The position numbers and the translations under genes were made by a program. DNA of 64,000 bases from Streptomyces sp. NRRL F-2580 (GTDB lineage: Bacteria; Actinomycetota; Actinomycetes; Streptomycetales; Streptomycetaceae), in NCBI RefSeq assembly GCF_000720115.1, contig NZ_JOIR01000014.1, positions 124,001 through 188,000 of the forward strand, given 5' to 3'. The notes below the pieces were generated by a model, which was not told the origin of the DNA, did not search any database, and worked only from the letters and a program-made list of their open reading frames with translations. Positions 9,755 through 17,823 of the stretch are shown piece after piece; positions within the stretch are counted from its first letter, which is position 1, and the number at the start of each line of letters is the position of its first letter.

Positions 9755-11200
9755 TCAGACCGCCGGGACCGGGTAGGTCGGGTACTCCACGCCGGACACG
9801 TGCTGGACCACGCGGATGACCTGGCAGGAGTAGCCGAACTCGTTGTCGTACCACAGGTAGAGGATGGCGTTGTCGCCGTCGACCTTGGTGGCACCGGCGT
9901 CCACGATCGACGCGTGGCGCGAGCCGACGAAGTCCATGGACACCGCGTCGGGGGCCGTGGTGAAGTCGATCTGGCGCTTGAGCGGCGAGTGCAGCGAGAC
10001 GTCGCGGAGGTAGTCGAGGACTTCCTCGCGGGTGGTCTCGCGGCCCAGGCGCAGGCTGAGGATGGCGATCGAGACGTCCGGGACGGGGACCCGGATCGAG
10101 CTGCCGGTGATCGGCGCCTTGAGGTTGGGCAGCGCCTTGGCGACGGCGGAGGCGGCACCGGTCTCGGTGATCACCATGTTCAGCGGCGCGCTGCGGCCAC
10201 GGCGGTCGGCCTTGTGGTAGTTGTCCAGCAGGTTCTGGTCGTTCGTGAACGAGTGGACGGTCTCCACGTGACCGCGCAGAACACCGTACTCGTCGTCCAT
10301 GGCCTTCAGCGGCGGGACGATCGCGTTGGTGGTGCAGGAGGCGCAGGACAGGATCCGCTCGTCCGGCTTGATGGTGTCGTGGTTGACGCCGTGGACGATG
10401 TTCGGGACGTCGCCCTTGCCCGGGGCGGTCAGGACGACCTTGTCGATGCCGGGGCGCAGGTGGTTCGACAGGCCCTCGCGGTCCCGCCACTTGCCCGTGT
10501 TGTCGATGAGGATGGCGTCCTTGATGCCGTACGCCGTGTAATCGACCTCGGAGGGGTCGTTGGCGTAGATCACCTTGATGCTGTTGCCGTTGGCGATGAT
10601 CGTGCTCGTCGCCTCGTCCACGGTGATGGTGCCCTGGAACTGGCCGTGGATGGAGTCGCGGCGCAGCAGGGAGGCGCGCTTGACCAGGTCCTGCTCGCCG
10701 CCGCCGCGGACGACGATGGCGCGCAGGCGCAGGCCGTTGCCGGAGCCGGCCTTCTCGATGAGCAGACGGGCGACGAGGCGGCCGATGCGGCCGAAGCCGT
10801 AGAGGACGACGTCGCGGCCGTCGCCGCGCTCGATCTTGTTCTCACCGGTGGCGCCGACGACGGCCGAGGCGGTGAACTCCTGCACCGACAGGCCGCGGTC
10901 GTCGGTCTTGTACGCCTCGGCGAGCAGGGCGATGTCGATCTGCGACGGGCCGAGGTCGAGGGTGGTGAGCGCCTGCAGGAACGGCAGCGTCTCGGTGACC
11001 GAGAGCTCCTCACCGGCGATCTGGCGGGCGAACCGGTGGGTCTTCAGAATGCTGACCACCGACTTGTTCACCAGGGAGCGGCTGTGGACCAGGACCGTGA
11101 CGTCCCGCTCCCGGTGCAGCTTCCCGATGATCGGGATCATCGACTCCGCGATCTCCTCGCGGTTCTTCCAGCTGGTGAACGAGTCCTCATTGACAGTCAC
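9755..11200 (-). CDS. gap: Glyceraldehyde-3-phosphate dehydrogenase, long form
   Basis: Oxidises glyceraldehyde 3-phosphate to 1,3-bisphosphoglycerate with NAD(P). It has 481 residues, about 145 more than the usual 335. Residues 1-125 are an extra helical domain (MTVNEDSFTSWKNREEIAESM onward); the Rossmann fold begins at VVLYGFGRIGRLVARLL. The catalytic motif is SCASCTTNAIVPP with Cys289, where most GAPDHs have SNASCTTN. TETGAASAVAKALP and WYDNEFGYS are conserved. Long actinobacterial GAPDHs with this N-domain are a recognised group distinct from the glycolytic gap in the gap-pgk-tpi operon. GTG start at 11198-11200. The upstream TAGCAT (11230s) may be its -10 box. Single gene. Confidence 0.93.
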   Translation of the reverse strand: MTVNEDSFTSWKNREEIAESMIPIIGKLHRERDVTVLVHSRSLVNKSVVSILKTHRFARQIAGEELSVTETLPFLQALTTLDLGPSQIDIALLAEAYKTDDRGLSVQEFTASAVVGATGENKIERGDGRDVVLYGFGRIGRLVARLLIEKAGSGNGLRLRAIVVRGGGEQDLVKRASLLRRDSIHGQFQGTITVDEATSTIIANGNSIKVIYANDPSEVDYTAYGIKDAILIDNTGKWRDREGLSNHLRPGIDKVVLTAPGKGDVPNIVHGVNHDTIKPDERILSCASCTTNAIVPPLKAMDDEYGVLRGHVETVHSFTNDQNLLDNYHKADRRGRSAPLNMVITETGAASAVAKALPNLKAPITGSSIRVPVPDVSIAILSLRLGRETTREEVLDYLRDVSLHSPLKRQIDFTTAPDAVSMDFVGSRHASIVDAGATKVDGDNAILYLWYDNEFGYSCQVIRVVQHVSGVEYPTYPVPAV

Positions 11201-11250
11201 AGGATTATCTTTCGAGCTAGGCGGTGCTCATATGCTAACCCGACGCCGCT

Positions 11251-11282
11251 CCGGCCCCTCAGGCGGTACCCGCCGGGGCCGG
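11251..11282 (-). terminator. Hairpin downstream of the phospholipase D remnant
   Basis: CCGGCCCC / GGGGCCGG with an inner GGCGG/CCGCC stem, about 50 bp past the end of the phospholipase D pseudogene and upstream of the gap promoter. Confidence 0.7.
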
Positions 11283-11332
11283 GAACGTGCGTTATGTGGC
11301 GTAAAGGTGTCCCTGTTTGCGGTGGTTTGACC

Positions 11333-11797
11333 TCAGAAGGTATTGCGGCGGCGCATCCCCATCGGGCGGCCGTCCGGGCCGACCAGGAGGCGGTTCAGCG
11401 GAGCCGCGAGCAGCCGCTGCGCGGTGCGAGGTCCGGCGGGACGTAGCGGCGCAGCCGGCCCGGCGGCCGGGGACCGCGGCGGCCGCCCGCGTGCCAGGCG
11501 TCCAGCGCGGCGGCCGACGCGGCGAAGGCCTCGAACGCGGCCGCGGAATCGCACAGCGGGTCCGCCGCGTCCGGGGTTCCCGCCTCGGCTGCCGGGGCCG
11601 GCGCGTCCAGGTGCTCGCGCATGAGCCCCAGGCGCAGTTCGCGGGCGAAGGCACGCGCGCCGTCGCCGAGGCCGGCGGGGTCGCGCGGGAGCCGCGGGTC
11701 CGGGGTCTCGTCGTACACGGCGCAGCCGAGTTCGGAGTCGTGGGTCCACGAGCGGAGGTGACCTTGTCGGAGCCGACGGAGGCCCACACGTCGGTGA
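11333..11797 (-). pseudogene. Phospholipase D C-terminal fragment, two frameshifts
   Basis: Three reading frames must be joined to restore a phospholipase D-like C-terminus. Frame 1 gives TDVWASVGSDKV (after the second HKD motif); the next bases give TSARGP where the family has N-L-R-S-W. Adding one A after GGTCA restores RSWTHDSELGCAVYDETPDP, LGDGARAFARELRLGLMREH and FEAFAASAAALDAWHAGGR in frame 2. Near 11440 another slip is needed to reach RLLAAPLNRLLVGPDGRP and the stop. Everything N-terminal of the GSDK region, including both HKD catalytic motifs, is missing. The break is where the oppositely oriented amidase fragment begins. Inferred to be a decayed gene, not a working lipase. Confidence 0.8.
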
Positions 11798-11799
11798 TC

Positions 11800-12075
11800 A
11801 TGGCCTCCACCGAGGACGAACCACTGCGCGCCGCCGAGCGGAGCGCACCCTTCGTCGCCTTCCCCGCCGTCGTCGCCCACATCACCGGCCCCCCGGCCAT
11901 GTCCGTACCCCTGTTCTGGTCCGGCAGCGGCCTGCCCGTCGGCGTCCACTTCCTCGGCCGCGTCGGCGACGAGGGCAGCCCTCCTCCGCCTCGCGGGGCC
12001 CGCTCGAACAAGCCCGTCCCTGGGCCGACCGCCGCCCGGACCGACCCACCACTCCGACGTGGCACGATCCGGCCG
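11800..12075 (+). pseudogene. Amidase (signature-family) C-terminal fragment
   Basis: The frame STEDEPLRAAERSAPFVAF, then AVVAHITGPPAMSVPLFW and SGSGLPVGVHFLGRVGDEG, matches the C-terminal end of amidase-signature enzymes (of the 6-aminohexanoate-cyclic-dimer hydrolase kind). After DEG the frame breaks: LLRLAG is in a second frame and LEQARPWADRRPD in a third, so at least two indels have occurred. The Ser-Ser-Lys catalytic core is absent. It begins head-to-head with the phospholipase D fragment, both genes having lost their N-terminal parts at the same junction. Confidence 0.75.
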
Positions 12076-12130
12076 CCGGGGCCAGCCTGGAGGAAGGACG
12101 CTCCCCGTAGCCCAGGGAATGGAGACGGCC

Positions 12131-12493
12131 ATGACGGCGACGACGCGGGATGACACACCGGTCGTGATCGAAGGCGGAGGCGTCGAACTCCGTACGCAAG
12201 CGATCGGAGAAGACCTGTCCGTGGCCTTCGTCCGGTTTCCGCAGGGCACCGATATGAGGCCGGCCCTGACCGGCCTGCCCGACGGCCTCTGCGCCTGCCC
12301 CCACTGGGGCTACATGCTCAAAGGGCGGCTGAAGATGGTAACGAAGGACGGGGAGGACATCTACGAAGCGGGCCAGGCCTTCTACTGGCCGCCCGGGCAC
12401 GCCCCCGTGGCACTCGAGGACTGCGAATACGTGGACTTCTCACCCACCGAAGCCTTCACCACCGTCATCGACCACATCAAGGCACAGGGCTGA
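12131..12493 (+). CDS. Small cupin-domain protein
   Basis: 120 residues forming one cupin barrel. Core strands: CACPHWGYMLKGRLKMVTKDG, then DIYEAGQAFYWPPGHAPVALEDCEYVDFSP. His in CPHWGY and Glu/His positions in the second motif could bind a metal, although the first cupin motif lacks the usual second His. ATG at 12131 has GGAGA seven bases before it; in-frame codons further upstream overlap the amidase remnant. Function unknown; most such proteins are small-molecule isomerases, dioxygenases or sensors. It is one of only two intact-looking genes in the 11.3-15.2 kb decayed zone. Confidence 0.75.
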   Translation: MTATTRDDTPVVIEGGGVELRTQAIGEDLSVAFVRFPQGTDMRPALTGLPDGLCACPHWGYMLKGRLKMVTKDGEDIYEAGQAFYWPPGHAPVALEDCEYVDFSPTEAFTTVIDHIKAQG

Positions 12494-12839
12494 CCCCGAC
12501 CCGCTCATGGTCCGCACCGGCCCCGTACGTCCAGGCCCGCGCACGAGCGGGAACGTCGGTTGGTACCCCGTCGCGGCCGGCTGGCACGGCGCGTACGTCA
12601 CCGCGACCTCACCGCACGCGCTGACGCAGCCACCCGGGCGCCCAGCCTGCGGCCACGCCGGAGAGGGGGCGGCAGTCCGGCCGGTGCCCAACCAGAATCC
12701 GGCGCGTCCACCGCCGACGGAGCCCTCGGCCGCCATGCCGTGGTCAACGCATGAAACTCCCCCCGGCTTGCGCCACGGATACGGCAGCCTCCCCTCCCGG
12801 GCGTCACCCGCCACTGCCTGCGTGCGGCCAGCGAGGGGG
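12494..12839. other. Non-coding or unrecognisable stretch
   Basis: No frame gives a protein I recognise. Codon-position bias is weaker than in the neighbouring genes. It separates the cupin gene from the methyltransferase remnant and is probably eroded DNA. Confidence 0.5.
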
Positions 12840-13459
12840 CTACGGCCTGACTTCAGCGGTCGGACGTCTTCCCCGGCCGTTCCAGGCGCGTGCGGTGAGG
12901 GCGATCGAGCCGTCGGCCTCGGTGGGGACGCCGGCTCGCAGACGTTCACGCAACGCGTCCTGCCCCTTCCGCGGCAGTGAAGCGAGGTACGACGGGGCAG
13001 GCCCTTGCCCGCCCAGGAACGGGGCCCAGTAGTCGTCGAAATCCCTGAAGCGTGTGGGGATGTTGACCTCGTCGACCTCCACGTCCGCCAGGCCGGCCGC
13101 TCGCAGCGGTTCGTCCAACGGACCGGGCGCGCACAGGGGGAACCGGAGGGCCTCGTCCAGCTCCGACTGCCCTCGTCCAGGGAGACGGCGGCTTTCCAGA
13201 AGTAGCGGATGAGTAACTGGGCCCGGGAATCCGTGACGTGCTGCCGGGCGTACCGGACGTAGCCGTCCGACAGCTCGACTTCCACCACCCGCCGGGGGCC
13301 GGCCACGTCCAGGACCGCCCGTGTGACGGCACCCGTCCCGCAGCCGATGTCCCGCCAGTCACTGCCCTCCGCAGCGTCCAGGCGGCGGACGCACTCCACC
13401 GCCACCTGCCGGCTCCACCGCCCGATGTACGGCTCGTACGCTTCTCCTTCGCCCCACAC
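12840..13459 (-). pseudogene. SAM-dependent methyltransferase with internal deletion and frameshift
   Basis: The N-terminal frame reads AYEPYIGRWSRQVAVECVRRL, then DWRDIGCGTGAVTRAVLDVA (motif I with Arg where Leu/Val is expected) and SDGYVRYARQHVTDSRAQ. It then jumps to LIRYFWKAAVSLDEG, skipping about 70-80 residues of the normal core. Just after that a one-base slip near 13170 moves the family's remaining sequence, LDEALRFPLCAPGPLDEPLR and DVEVDEVNIPTRFRDFDDYW, into another frame, ending at 12840 with LTARAWNGRG. Both lesions are inactivating. Family recognised from the YxxYxGRWSR opening and FRDFDDYWxPFLGGQGP near the C-terminus. Confidence 0.8.
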
Positions 13460-13676
13460 CGGCGTTCACCCTCATCCCGAACGGCCGGCCGGGCGGGCCC
13501 GACACCTACCGCCTCAAGGCCCGGCATGCACGGGACCCCCCACCCGCTCGCAGCTCGGCCGGAGCACCAGGCAAGACGAGAGCCAATCGTTTCGCGACTC
13601 CTCCCTGCCGCGCCGACCGAGCCCTCGCTCCGCAAGGCTGCCATCGACCGCGATCCGGCCGGGGGTGGGCCGGTGG

Positions 13677-14456
13677 CTAGCGGCCGAGGAATCTTTCGAC
13701 CACTGTCGCCAGTGTCTCCGGGCTCTCATCCGGGGCGAAGTGGCCGGCGTCGTTGAAAACCTCGAGTTCGGCGTTCGGATACCACTGCAGCCAGGTGGAC
13801 CGCATGGTGTCGGGGCCCATCGCCGGGTCGTTCGCACCAGCCACGACAAGCACCGGGGTCGGATTTTTCTCGAGCCGCTCGTGGATGTCGGAGCCGCGAG
13901 TCCAGGATTCGAGGTAGGAGCGCAGGGCAGCCGGCGAGGAGCGTTCCGAGCCGCTCACCCTGGCGTCCAGCCATGGATCGCTGTGCCGACCGCCTGTGAG
14001 GACGTCAAAGATCGTCCTTCGGTTGCCGGAATTCTTCACGGCCCCGACGAACAGCTCCCACATCTCCCCTTCGAGCGGGAACCCGGACGCGGGTACCGGT
14101 GAGATGCCGACGATCGAGCGGACCCGCGAGGGGGCGTCCAGCAACATCAGCTGGGCGGCCTTGCCGCCCATGGAGTGACCGATGACCGAGAAGGTGTTCC
14201 AGCCGAGGTCGTCGGCCACGGCGAGGGCGTCCGCCGCGACCTCCTCCATCGTGTACGTGCCGGGGGTGTCCATCGCCTCGCCGTACCCACGGCAGTCCAC
14301 AAACGCGTAACTGAACGCGCTCTCGTCCAGGTACCGCCGCAGAGGGCCGAAACTCGACCTGTCGCTGAGCCAGTGGTGGAGTGCGAGGACCCGCTCCGGG
14401 CCGTTGCCCTGTACCTCATACGGAATGACGTGTCCTGCTACACGGCCTGTCACCAT
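13677..14456 (-). CDS. Alpha/beta hydrolase
   Basis: 259-residue hydrolase of the alpha/beta fold. Elements in order: HHWLSDRSSFGPLRRYL (oxyanion loop), DCRGYGEAMD, nucleophile elbow GHSMGGKAAQ, acid in VVAGANDPAMG, and catalytic His in DAGHFAPDESPE. All members of the Ser-Asp-His triad are present, so it is probably active. Start ATG at 14454-14456 follows GGAGGG by 11 bases. The frame is open upstream, but that extension encodes transposase debris and is not part of the protein. Substrate unknown. It sits in a decayed zone and may have arrived with mobile DNA. Confidence 0.85.
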   Translation of the reverse strand: MVTGRVAGHVIPYEVQGNGPERVLALHHWLSDRSSFGPLRRYLDESAFSYAFVDCRGYGEAMDTPGTYTMEEVAADALAVADDLGWNTFSVIGHSMGGKAAQLMLLDAPSRVRSIVGISPVPASGFPLEGEMWELFVGAVKNSGNRRTIFDVLTGGRHSDPWLDARVSGSERSSPAALRSYLESWTRGSDIHERLEKNPTPVLVVAGANDPAMGPDTMRSTWLQWYPNAELEVFNDAGHFAPDESPETLATVVERFLGR

Positions 14457-14464
14457 GCTGGGTC

Positions 14465-14660
14465 TTGCCCTCCGGGCCGGGCCCGGAATCCCGTCGGCTT
14501 GTGGATTCGTTCCAACGGCGTAGCAGCGTGACGGGCGACCGAAGGCGTCGCAGGCCAGATGAATCCTGCTCGTCAGGTCCAGGTGGGCGCGGCCGCCTCC
14601 TTCTCGGAGTGGCACCAGCGTGGCGTCGAGCTCCAGGACAAGGCCGGGCAGCATGCGTAC
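14465..14660 (-). pseudogene. Transposase debris from two IS families
   Basis: Just upstream of the hydrolase the minus strand encodes GLVLELDATLV and, one frame over, CHSEKEAAAPTW, the catalytic-region style of IS1380-family transposases. Directly after comes DLTSRIHLACDAFGRPSRCY, which is the core of an IS5-family transposase. Both are fragments of a few dozen residues with frame changes and no inverted repeats that I can find. This is junk DNA from at least two insertion events. The family labels rest on short motifs. Confidence 0.55.
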
Positions 14661-14953
14661 CGCGACCCGGGCGGCGGTGGTCCTCCGCTGTCAGCGAGCA
14701 TCACGGCCAGATCGGAGTGGCGATCCGTCCCGGATCACGTCCGGGCCCACGAGCCGCCGCGGCCTGAGAGCGGTTGAGTACTCGGCGGTCAGCCAGGTGG
14801 CATCGCGGCGAGATCCGCAGCAACCGTGCCCCGGCATGGCCGGCCACCCCCGGAGCATCGGCACTGACACAGGCCTTGGAACGCAACCCCATCCGGCACC
14901 CTGCACGCAGAAAGTGCTCGGTCGGCCGTCTCTCGATCTGAAGGCGATCCCCA

Positions 14954-15177
14954 TGCGCACCACCGCCGACCGCGGCCGCATCTACCGGAGGTGTGGCTGC
15001 CGGGATACCCACCGCCACCCGACCACATCCAGCACCTCCGCGAAGCCCTCAACCGGCTCGGCGCCCCCGCCCCCGACCGGCTTCCACCCCACCGCCGCCC
15101 AACCCCGAAGCGGGCGCGCGACCACACGGCGACCACCAGCACTCCGGGCACGGAAAAGGCCGCCCTCTCATTCATGA
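14954..15177 (+). pseudogene. Integrase relic: N-terminus joined to C-terminal tail
   Basis: The frame MRTTADRGRIYRRCGCRDTH is the characteristic opening of Streptomyces tRNA-targeting tyrosine recombinases. It passes directly into HPTTSSTSAKPSTGS and RSGRATTRRPPALRARKRPP, a tail also present at the end of the longer integrase remnant near 20.4 kb. The whole catalytic domain (about 350 residues) is missing. It ends at the tRNA-derived repeat, exactly where such integrase genes normally end next to their attachment site. Confidence 0.7.
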
Positions 15178-15251
15178 GAGAACGGCCTCCGACCTGCGTT
15201 TCCGCACAGTCGGGACGACAGGATTTGAACCTGCGACCCCTTGACCCCCAG
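15019..15251 (+). repeat. Direct repeat copy 1: integrase tail + terminator + tRNA-Pro 3' fragment (att)
   Basis: First of three same-orientation copies (others at about 20187-20414 and 27199-27378). It contains the integrase-tail coding sequence, a 32-nt hairpin at 15157-15188 and, at 15209-15251, 43 bases identical to the 3' part of the intact tRNA-Pro gene. The match stops inside the anticodon loop. Hairpin stems are conserved among copies while the loop bases differ. Interpreted as an attachment site left by integration. Confidence 0.85.
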
Positions 15252-15491
15252 ATGGCTGGGTCGGAGGAAAAATCACGACATAGGCCTTAATCTCATGGCG
15301 TACAGCGTGTACATACGTACCTGCCGTGCGCCCGGCGGCGTGGGCGCTGATCCCCAACTGGTCCCCAAGGTAAGCCACCTGGCCCTCGACCCGCCCAGCC
15401 GTCTCAGACGGCTGGGCGGGGAGGGGACTGTCCGGAAAGAAACTGACACTCCCGCGCGATTGCCGGGGGCGATGCGTTCGGCGGAGTGGCA

Positions 15492-16214
15492 CTATCGGGT
15501 GTGCTGGGTGAGGGCGAACAGAGCGCCGGTGGGATCGCGTAGGACCACGTCTCCGTTGGAGTCCTGGCGAACTTCGGTCGCACCGAGCTGTCGGGCCTGC
15601 TTGGCGTCGGTATCGGGTCTGTTGCTGGCGAAACTGACCAGCCAGAGTGATCGTTGTGCCGTTGGTTTCCCTGGCGGCGGGCTGGTGGCGGCGGTGGAGT
15701 TGCCCGGCAACCGGAACTCGGTGTGCTGGGGGTTGACGTTCCACTGCAGGGCCGGTCGGTAGAAGGCGGCGGCCTGCGCGGGGTGGTCGGTGAGCAGGCT
15801 GATGCCGGCGAAGGTGCCCGGTTCGCGGGCCAGCTGCATGCCGGTATGGGTGCCGGGTTGCCAGAGTGACAGTGGTGCGCCGACGGGGTCGAGGGTGACG
15901 GCGGCGTGGCCGAGCGTCCCGACCCGGGTGGGTGGCACGATGATCTGGGCGCCCAGATCCGTGAAGCGGGTGGCGGTGGCTTGGATGTCCGACACGGTGA
16001 CGTTGATCGTCCAGTAGGGGGCGCCGGCGTCCTCGGCCGGCCCCAGGGCGGCGACGAGATGTCCGCGCAGCGTGCAGAGCCTGTAGCCGTTGGGGTCCGG
16101 TCGGGCGACGGTCCAACCGAACAGCGCGGTGTAGAACGCCGCCGTCGTATCCATGTCGGGGGTGCCGAGGTCGATCCAGCTCACGCTGTTCTCGGAGTGC
16201 CGCGTGACGTTCAT
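15492..16214 (-). CDS. Two-domain VOC (glyoxalase-fold) protein
   Basis: 240 residues with two vicinal-oxygen-chelate modules. Module 1 starts SVSWIDLGTPDMDTTAAFYTALFGW and ends at GAPLSLWQPG. Module 2 starts TFAGISLLTDHPAQAAAFYRPALQW and ends VVLRDPTGALFAL. This is the architecture of the Streptomyces CFP-30B/glyoxalase-like family, whose members are mostly uncharacterised and include antibiotic-binding proteins. ATG at 16212-16214, with GGAAAG upstream. It lies in the interval between att copies 1 and 2, upstream of the YdhR-like gene on the same strand. Confidence 0.82.
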   Translation of the reverse strand: MNVTRHSENSVSWIDLGTPDMDTTAAFYTALFGWTVARPDPNGYRLCTLRGHLVAALGPAEDAGAPYWTINVTVSDIQATATRFTDLGAQIIVPPTRVGTLGHAAVTLDPVGAPLSLWQPGTHTGMQLAREPGTFAGISLLTDHPAQAAAFYRPALQWNVNPQHTEFRLPGNSTAATSPPPGKPTAQRSLWLVSFASNRPDTDAKQARQLGATEVRQDSNGDVVLRDPTGALFALTQHTR

Positions 16215-16298
16215 CGAGATGACTTTCCGTTGAGGCCGCCTCGCCCCGACAGTGGAGCGAGGCGGCGTCCAGGGCTGACTCCGCGGCGACCTGCGGTG

Positions 16299-16607
16299 TC
16301 AGGTGTAGTAGGGCGAGTTCAGGTCGATGCTGGCGTCCTTGACGATGTCACCGTCGAACAGTCGTGTCGTTGCTGGGGCTCCGGCCCGGCGCGCTTCTTC
16401 GGCGAAGGGGCCCTGAGCGAAGGCCAGGGCGTTCTCGGCGCTGTCGAACTCGTAGAAACCACCGATGGTGTGGGTGCCGATCCCGGACAGCCACGTCTTG
16501 CGGATCAGGCCCGGTGCGGTCTTCAGGGCCGCATTGACCTGCTGCCAGTCGAACTGCTCGAACGGCACTGCCGCCTGGATCTCGGTGTAGAGAAACGTCT
16601 TGCCCAT
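16299..16607 (-). CDS. YdhR-like putative monooxygenase
   Basis: 102 residues of the YdhR family (dimeric alpha/beta barrel). It opens MGKTFLYTEIQAAVPFEQF and has the family stretch APGLIRKTWLSGIGTHTIGGFYEF, then SAENALAFAQGPFAEEARR. Catalytic function in the family is unproven; the fold resembles cofactor-independent monooxygenases that act on aromatic compounds. ATG 16605-16607. It is divergent from a TetR regulator with a well-formed operator between them, so expression is probably induced by a small molecule. Confidence 0.8.
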   Translation of the reverse strand: MGKTFLYTEIQAAVPFEQFDWQQVNAALKTAPGLIRKTWLSGIGTHTIGGFYEFDSAENALAFAQGPFAEEARRAGAPATTRLFDGDIVKDASIDLNSPYYT

Positions 16608-16645
16608 CAGGGACCTCCGGTGTCGGGGCCTGTCCAGCCCACGCT

Positions 16646-16665
16646 ACTAGTACGTGCGTCCTAGT
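16646..16665. promoter_or_regulatory. TetR operator between ydhR-like and tetR genes
   Basis: ACTAGTACG-TG-CGTCCTAGT, a 9-bp-arm palindrome with one mismatch. An ACTAGT half-site recurs at 16693-16698, close to the tetR start. Typical for LmrA/YxaF-type repressors controlling a divergent gene. Confidence 0.7.
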
Positions 16666-16710
16666 GAGGTGAGCATGGAATAGGATGGCCGTACTAGTCA
16701 AGGGGGTGCG

Positions 16711-17283
16711 ATGGCCGCAGACACGAAGTCCCGCATGATCAGCGCAGCGATCGGACTGCTGCAACGCCGCGGCCTGGCCGCGATGTCCTTCACCGACGTC
16801 CTGGCCGAGAGCGGTGCCGCGCGCGGGGCGATCTACCACCACTTCCCGGGCGGCAAACACCAACTCGCGCTCGAAGCCGCTCGCCGCAACGCGGAGGACG
16901 TCCGCGGCCACCTGCACGCACTGCCGGCCCGCACGCCCCGCGACGTTGTGGAGGCGTTCCTCGGCAACGTCCGTCCCGTGGTGCAGGCGTCCGCCGCGGG
17001 GGGCGGATGCGCGGTCGCGGCGGTCACCATCGACGGCGGTGCGGCCATTGCCGACCAGAGCAGCCTGCGCACTGTCGCGGCCGAAGGGTTCACCGGCTGG
17101 ACCGACGAGCTCGCCGGAAAACTCACCCACGCCGGAATAAGCCCGTCCCAGGCCTCCGATCTGGCCACCCTGATGATCGTCACACTCGAAGGCGCCCACA
17201 TCCTCTGTCGCGCAGCGGGCAGCATCGCCCCTTTCGACAGAGCCGCCGCGGCCCTCCTCTCCACCCTCCCGAGCCCGGACTGA
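16711..17283 (+). CDS. TetR family repressor (LmrA/YxaF type)
   Basis: 190 residues. The N-terminal HTH is AAIGLLQRRGLAAMSFTDVLAESGAARGAIYHHFPGGKHQL; the phrase GAIYHHFPGGKxQL is characteristic of the LmrA/YxaF subgroup. The C-terminal ligand domain includes GGGCAVAAVTIDG, also typical of this group. ATG 16711 has AAGGGGG four bases before it. It is divergent from the YdhR-like gene, whose promoter it most likely controls through the palindrome at 16646-16665. Ligand unknown. Confidence 0.9.
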   Translation: MAADTKSRMISAAIGLLQRRGLAAMSFTDVLAESGAARGAIYHHFPGGKHQLALEAARRNAEDVRGHLHALPARTPRDVVEAFLGNVRPVVQASAAGGGCAVAAVTIDGGAAIADQSSLRTVAAEGFTGWTDELAGKLTHAGISPSQASDLATLMIVTLEGAHILCRAAGSIAPFDRAAAALLSTLPSPD

Positions 17284-17823
17284 CCTGGCGGCAGAGCACG
17301 ACAACGTGGCGCGCTGTAACAATCACACTTCTGTCACGGCCTGAACAGGGCCGTGCGGGTTGGGTGTTGTTCTGACGCAACACTCTGACCGCACGGCCTT
17401 GTCCCCATCGTCTCTTCACCGGCCTCCAGCGCCGTCGACTCGGTTCGCTGATCGCGGAGTTGGCCGAGGCGTGGATGGCCGCCGGAGGAGGGCCGACTGC
17501 ACGAGCGTCGAGGCCGCGGCCGGTTGCTTGCCGCCACTCGAGCATGTCGAGTGCGAGCTGCCATTCTCCACATGCCCGATGTCGCTGGGAATACCGCAGG
17601 GCGGCGGGCGACCTTGCTCTGGTCCGCCTTCACCGACCCGGGCGCGCGTCTCGGGCAGGAACAGCCGGCTCAGTGGTGACCGTCTCCTCCGTCGTCAACT
17701 CATCAGCTTCGCCTTCGTCGTGCATCCTGCCGACGACGTCAGGCACGCGCTGCCACTTCGGATGCAGGGTCCCGGCCGGGTCACGGCTGTCACAACCGAT
17801 GTCATCGGACGCTTGCGAGGCGA
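17284..17823. other. 540-bp stretch without a recognisable gene
   Basis: After tetR no frame on either strand yields a known protein, and long frames here are overlapping artefacts of GC bias. The only structure seen is the nested hairpin at 17345-17402. It is probably eroded island DNA. Confidence 0.5.
17345..17402. other. Nested stem-loop, terminator or structured RNA
   Basis: The outer arms ACAGGGCCGTGCGG / CCGCACGGCCTTGT (one G-T pair) enclose an inner stem GTGTTG / CAACAC. It starts 62 bp after the tetR stop, so it may be its terminator, but the two-tier structure is more elaborate than the other terminators here. Confidence 0.6.

Noticed and set aside
13460..13676. Short frame between the methyltransferase relic and hydrolase
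   Set aside because: No recognisable product and no ribosome site; treated as eroded DNA.
14457..14654. N-terminal extension of the alpha/beta hydrolase
   Set aside because: The extension encodes transposase fragments, not a hydrolase domain; the ATG at 14456 has its own ribosome site.
15209..15251. Second and third tRNA-Pro genes at about 15.2 and 20.4 kb
   Set aside because: The match to the tRNA stops in the anticodon loop and no D arm or 5' acceptor strand follows; they are att fragments, not genes.
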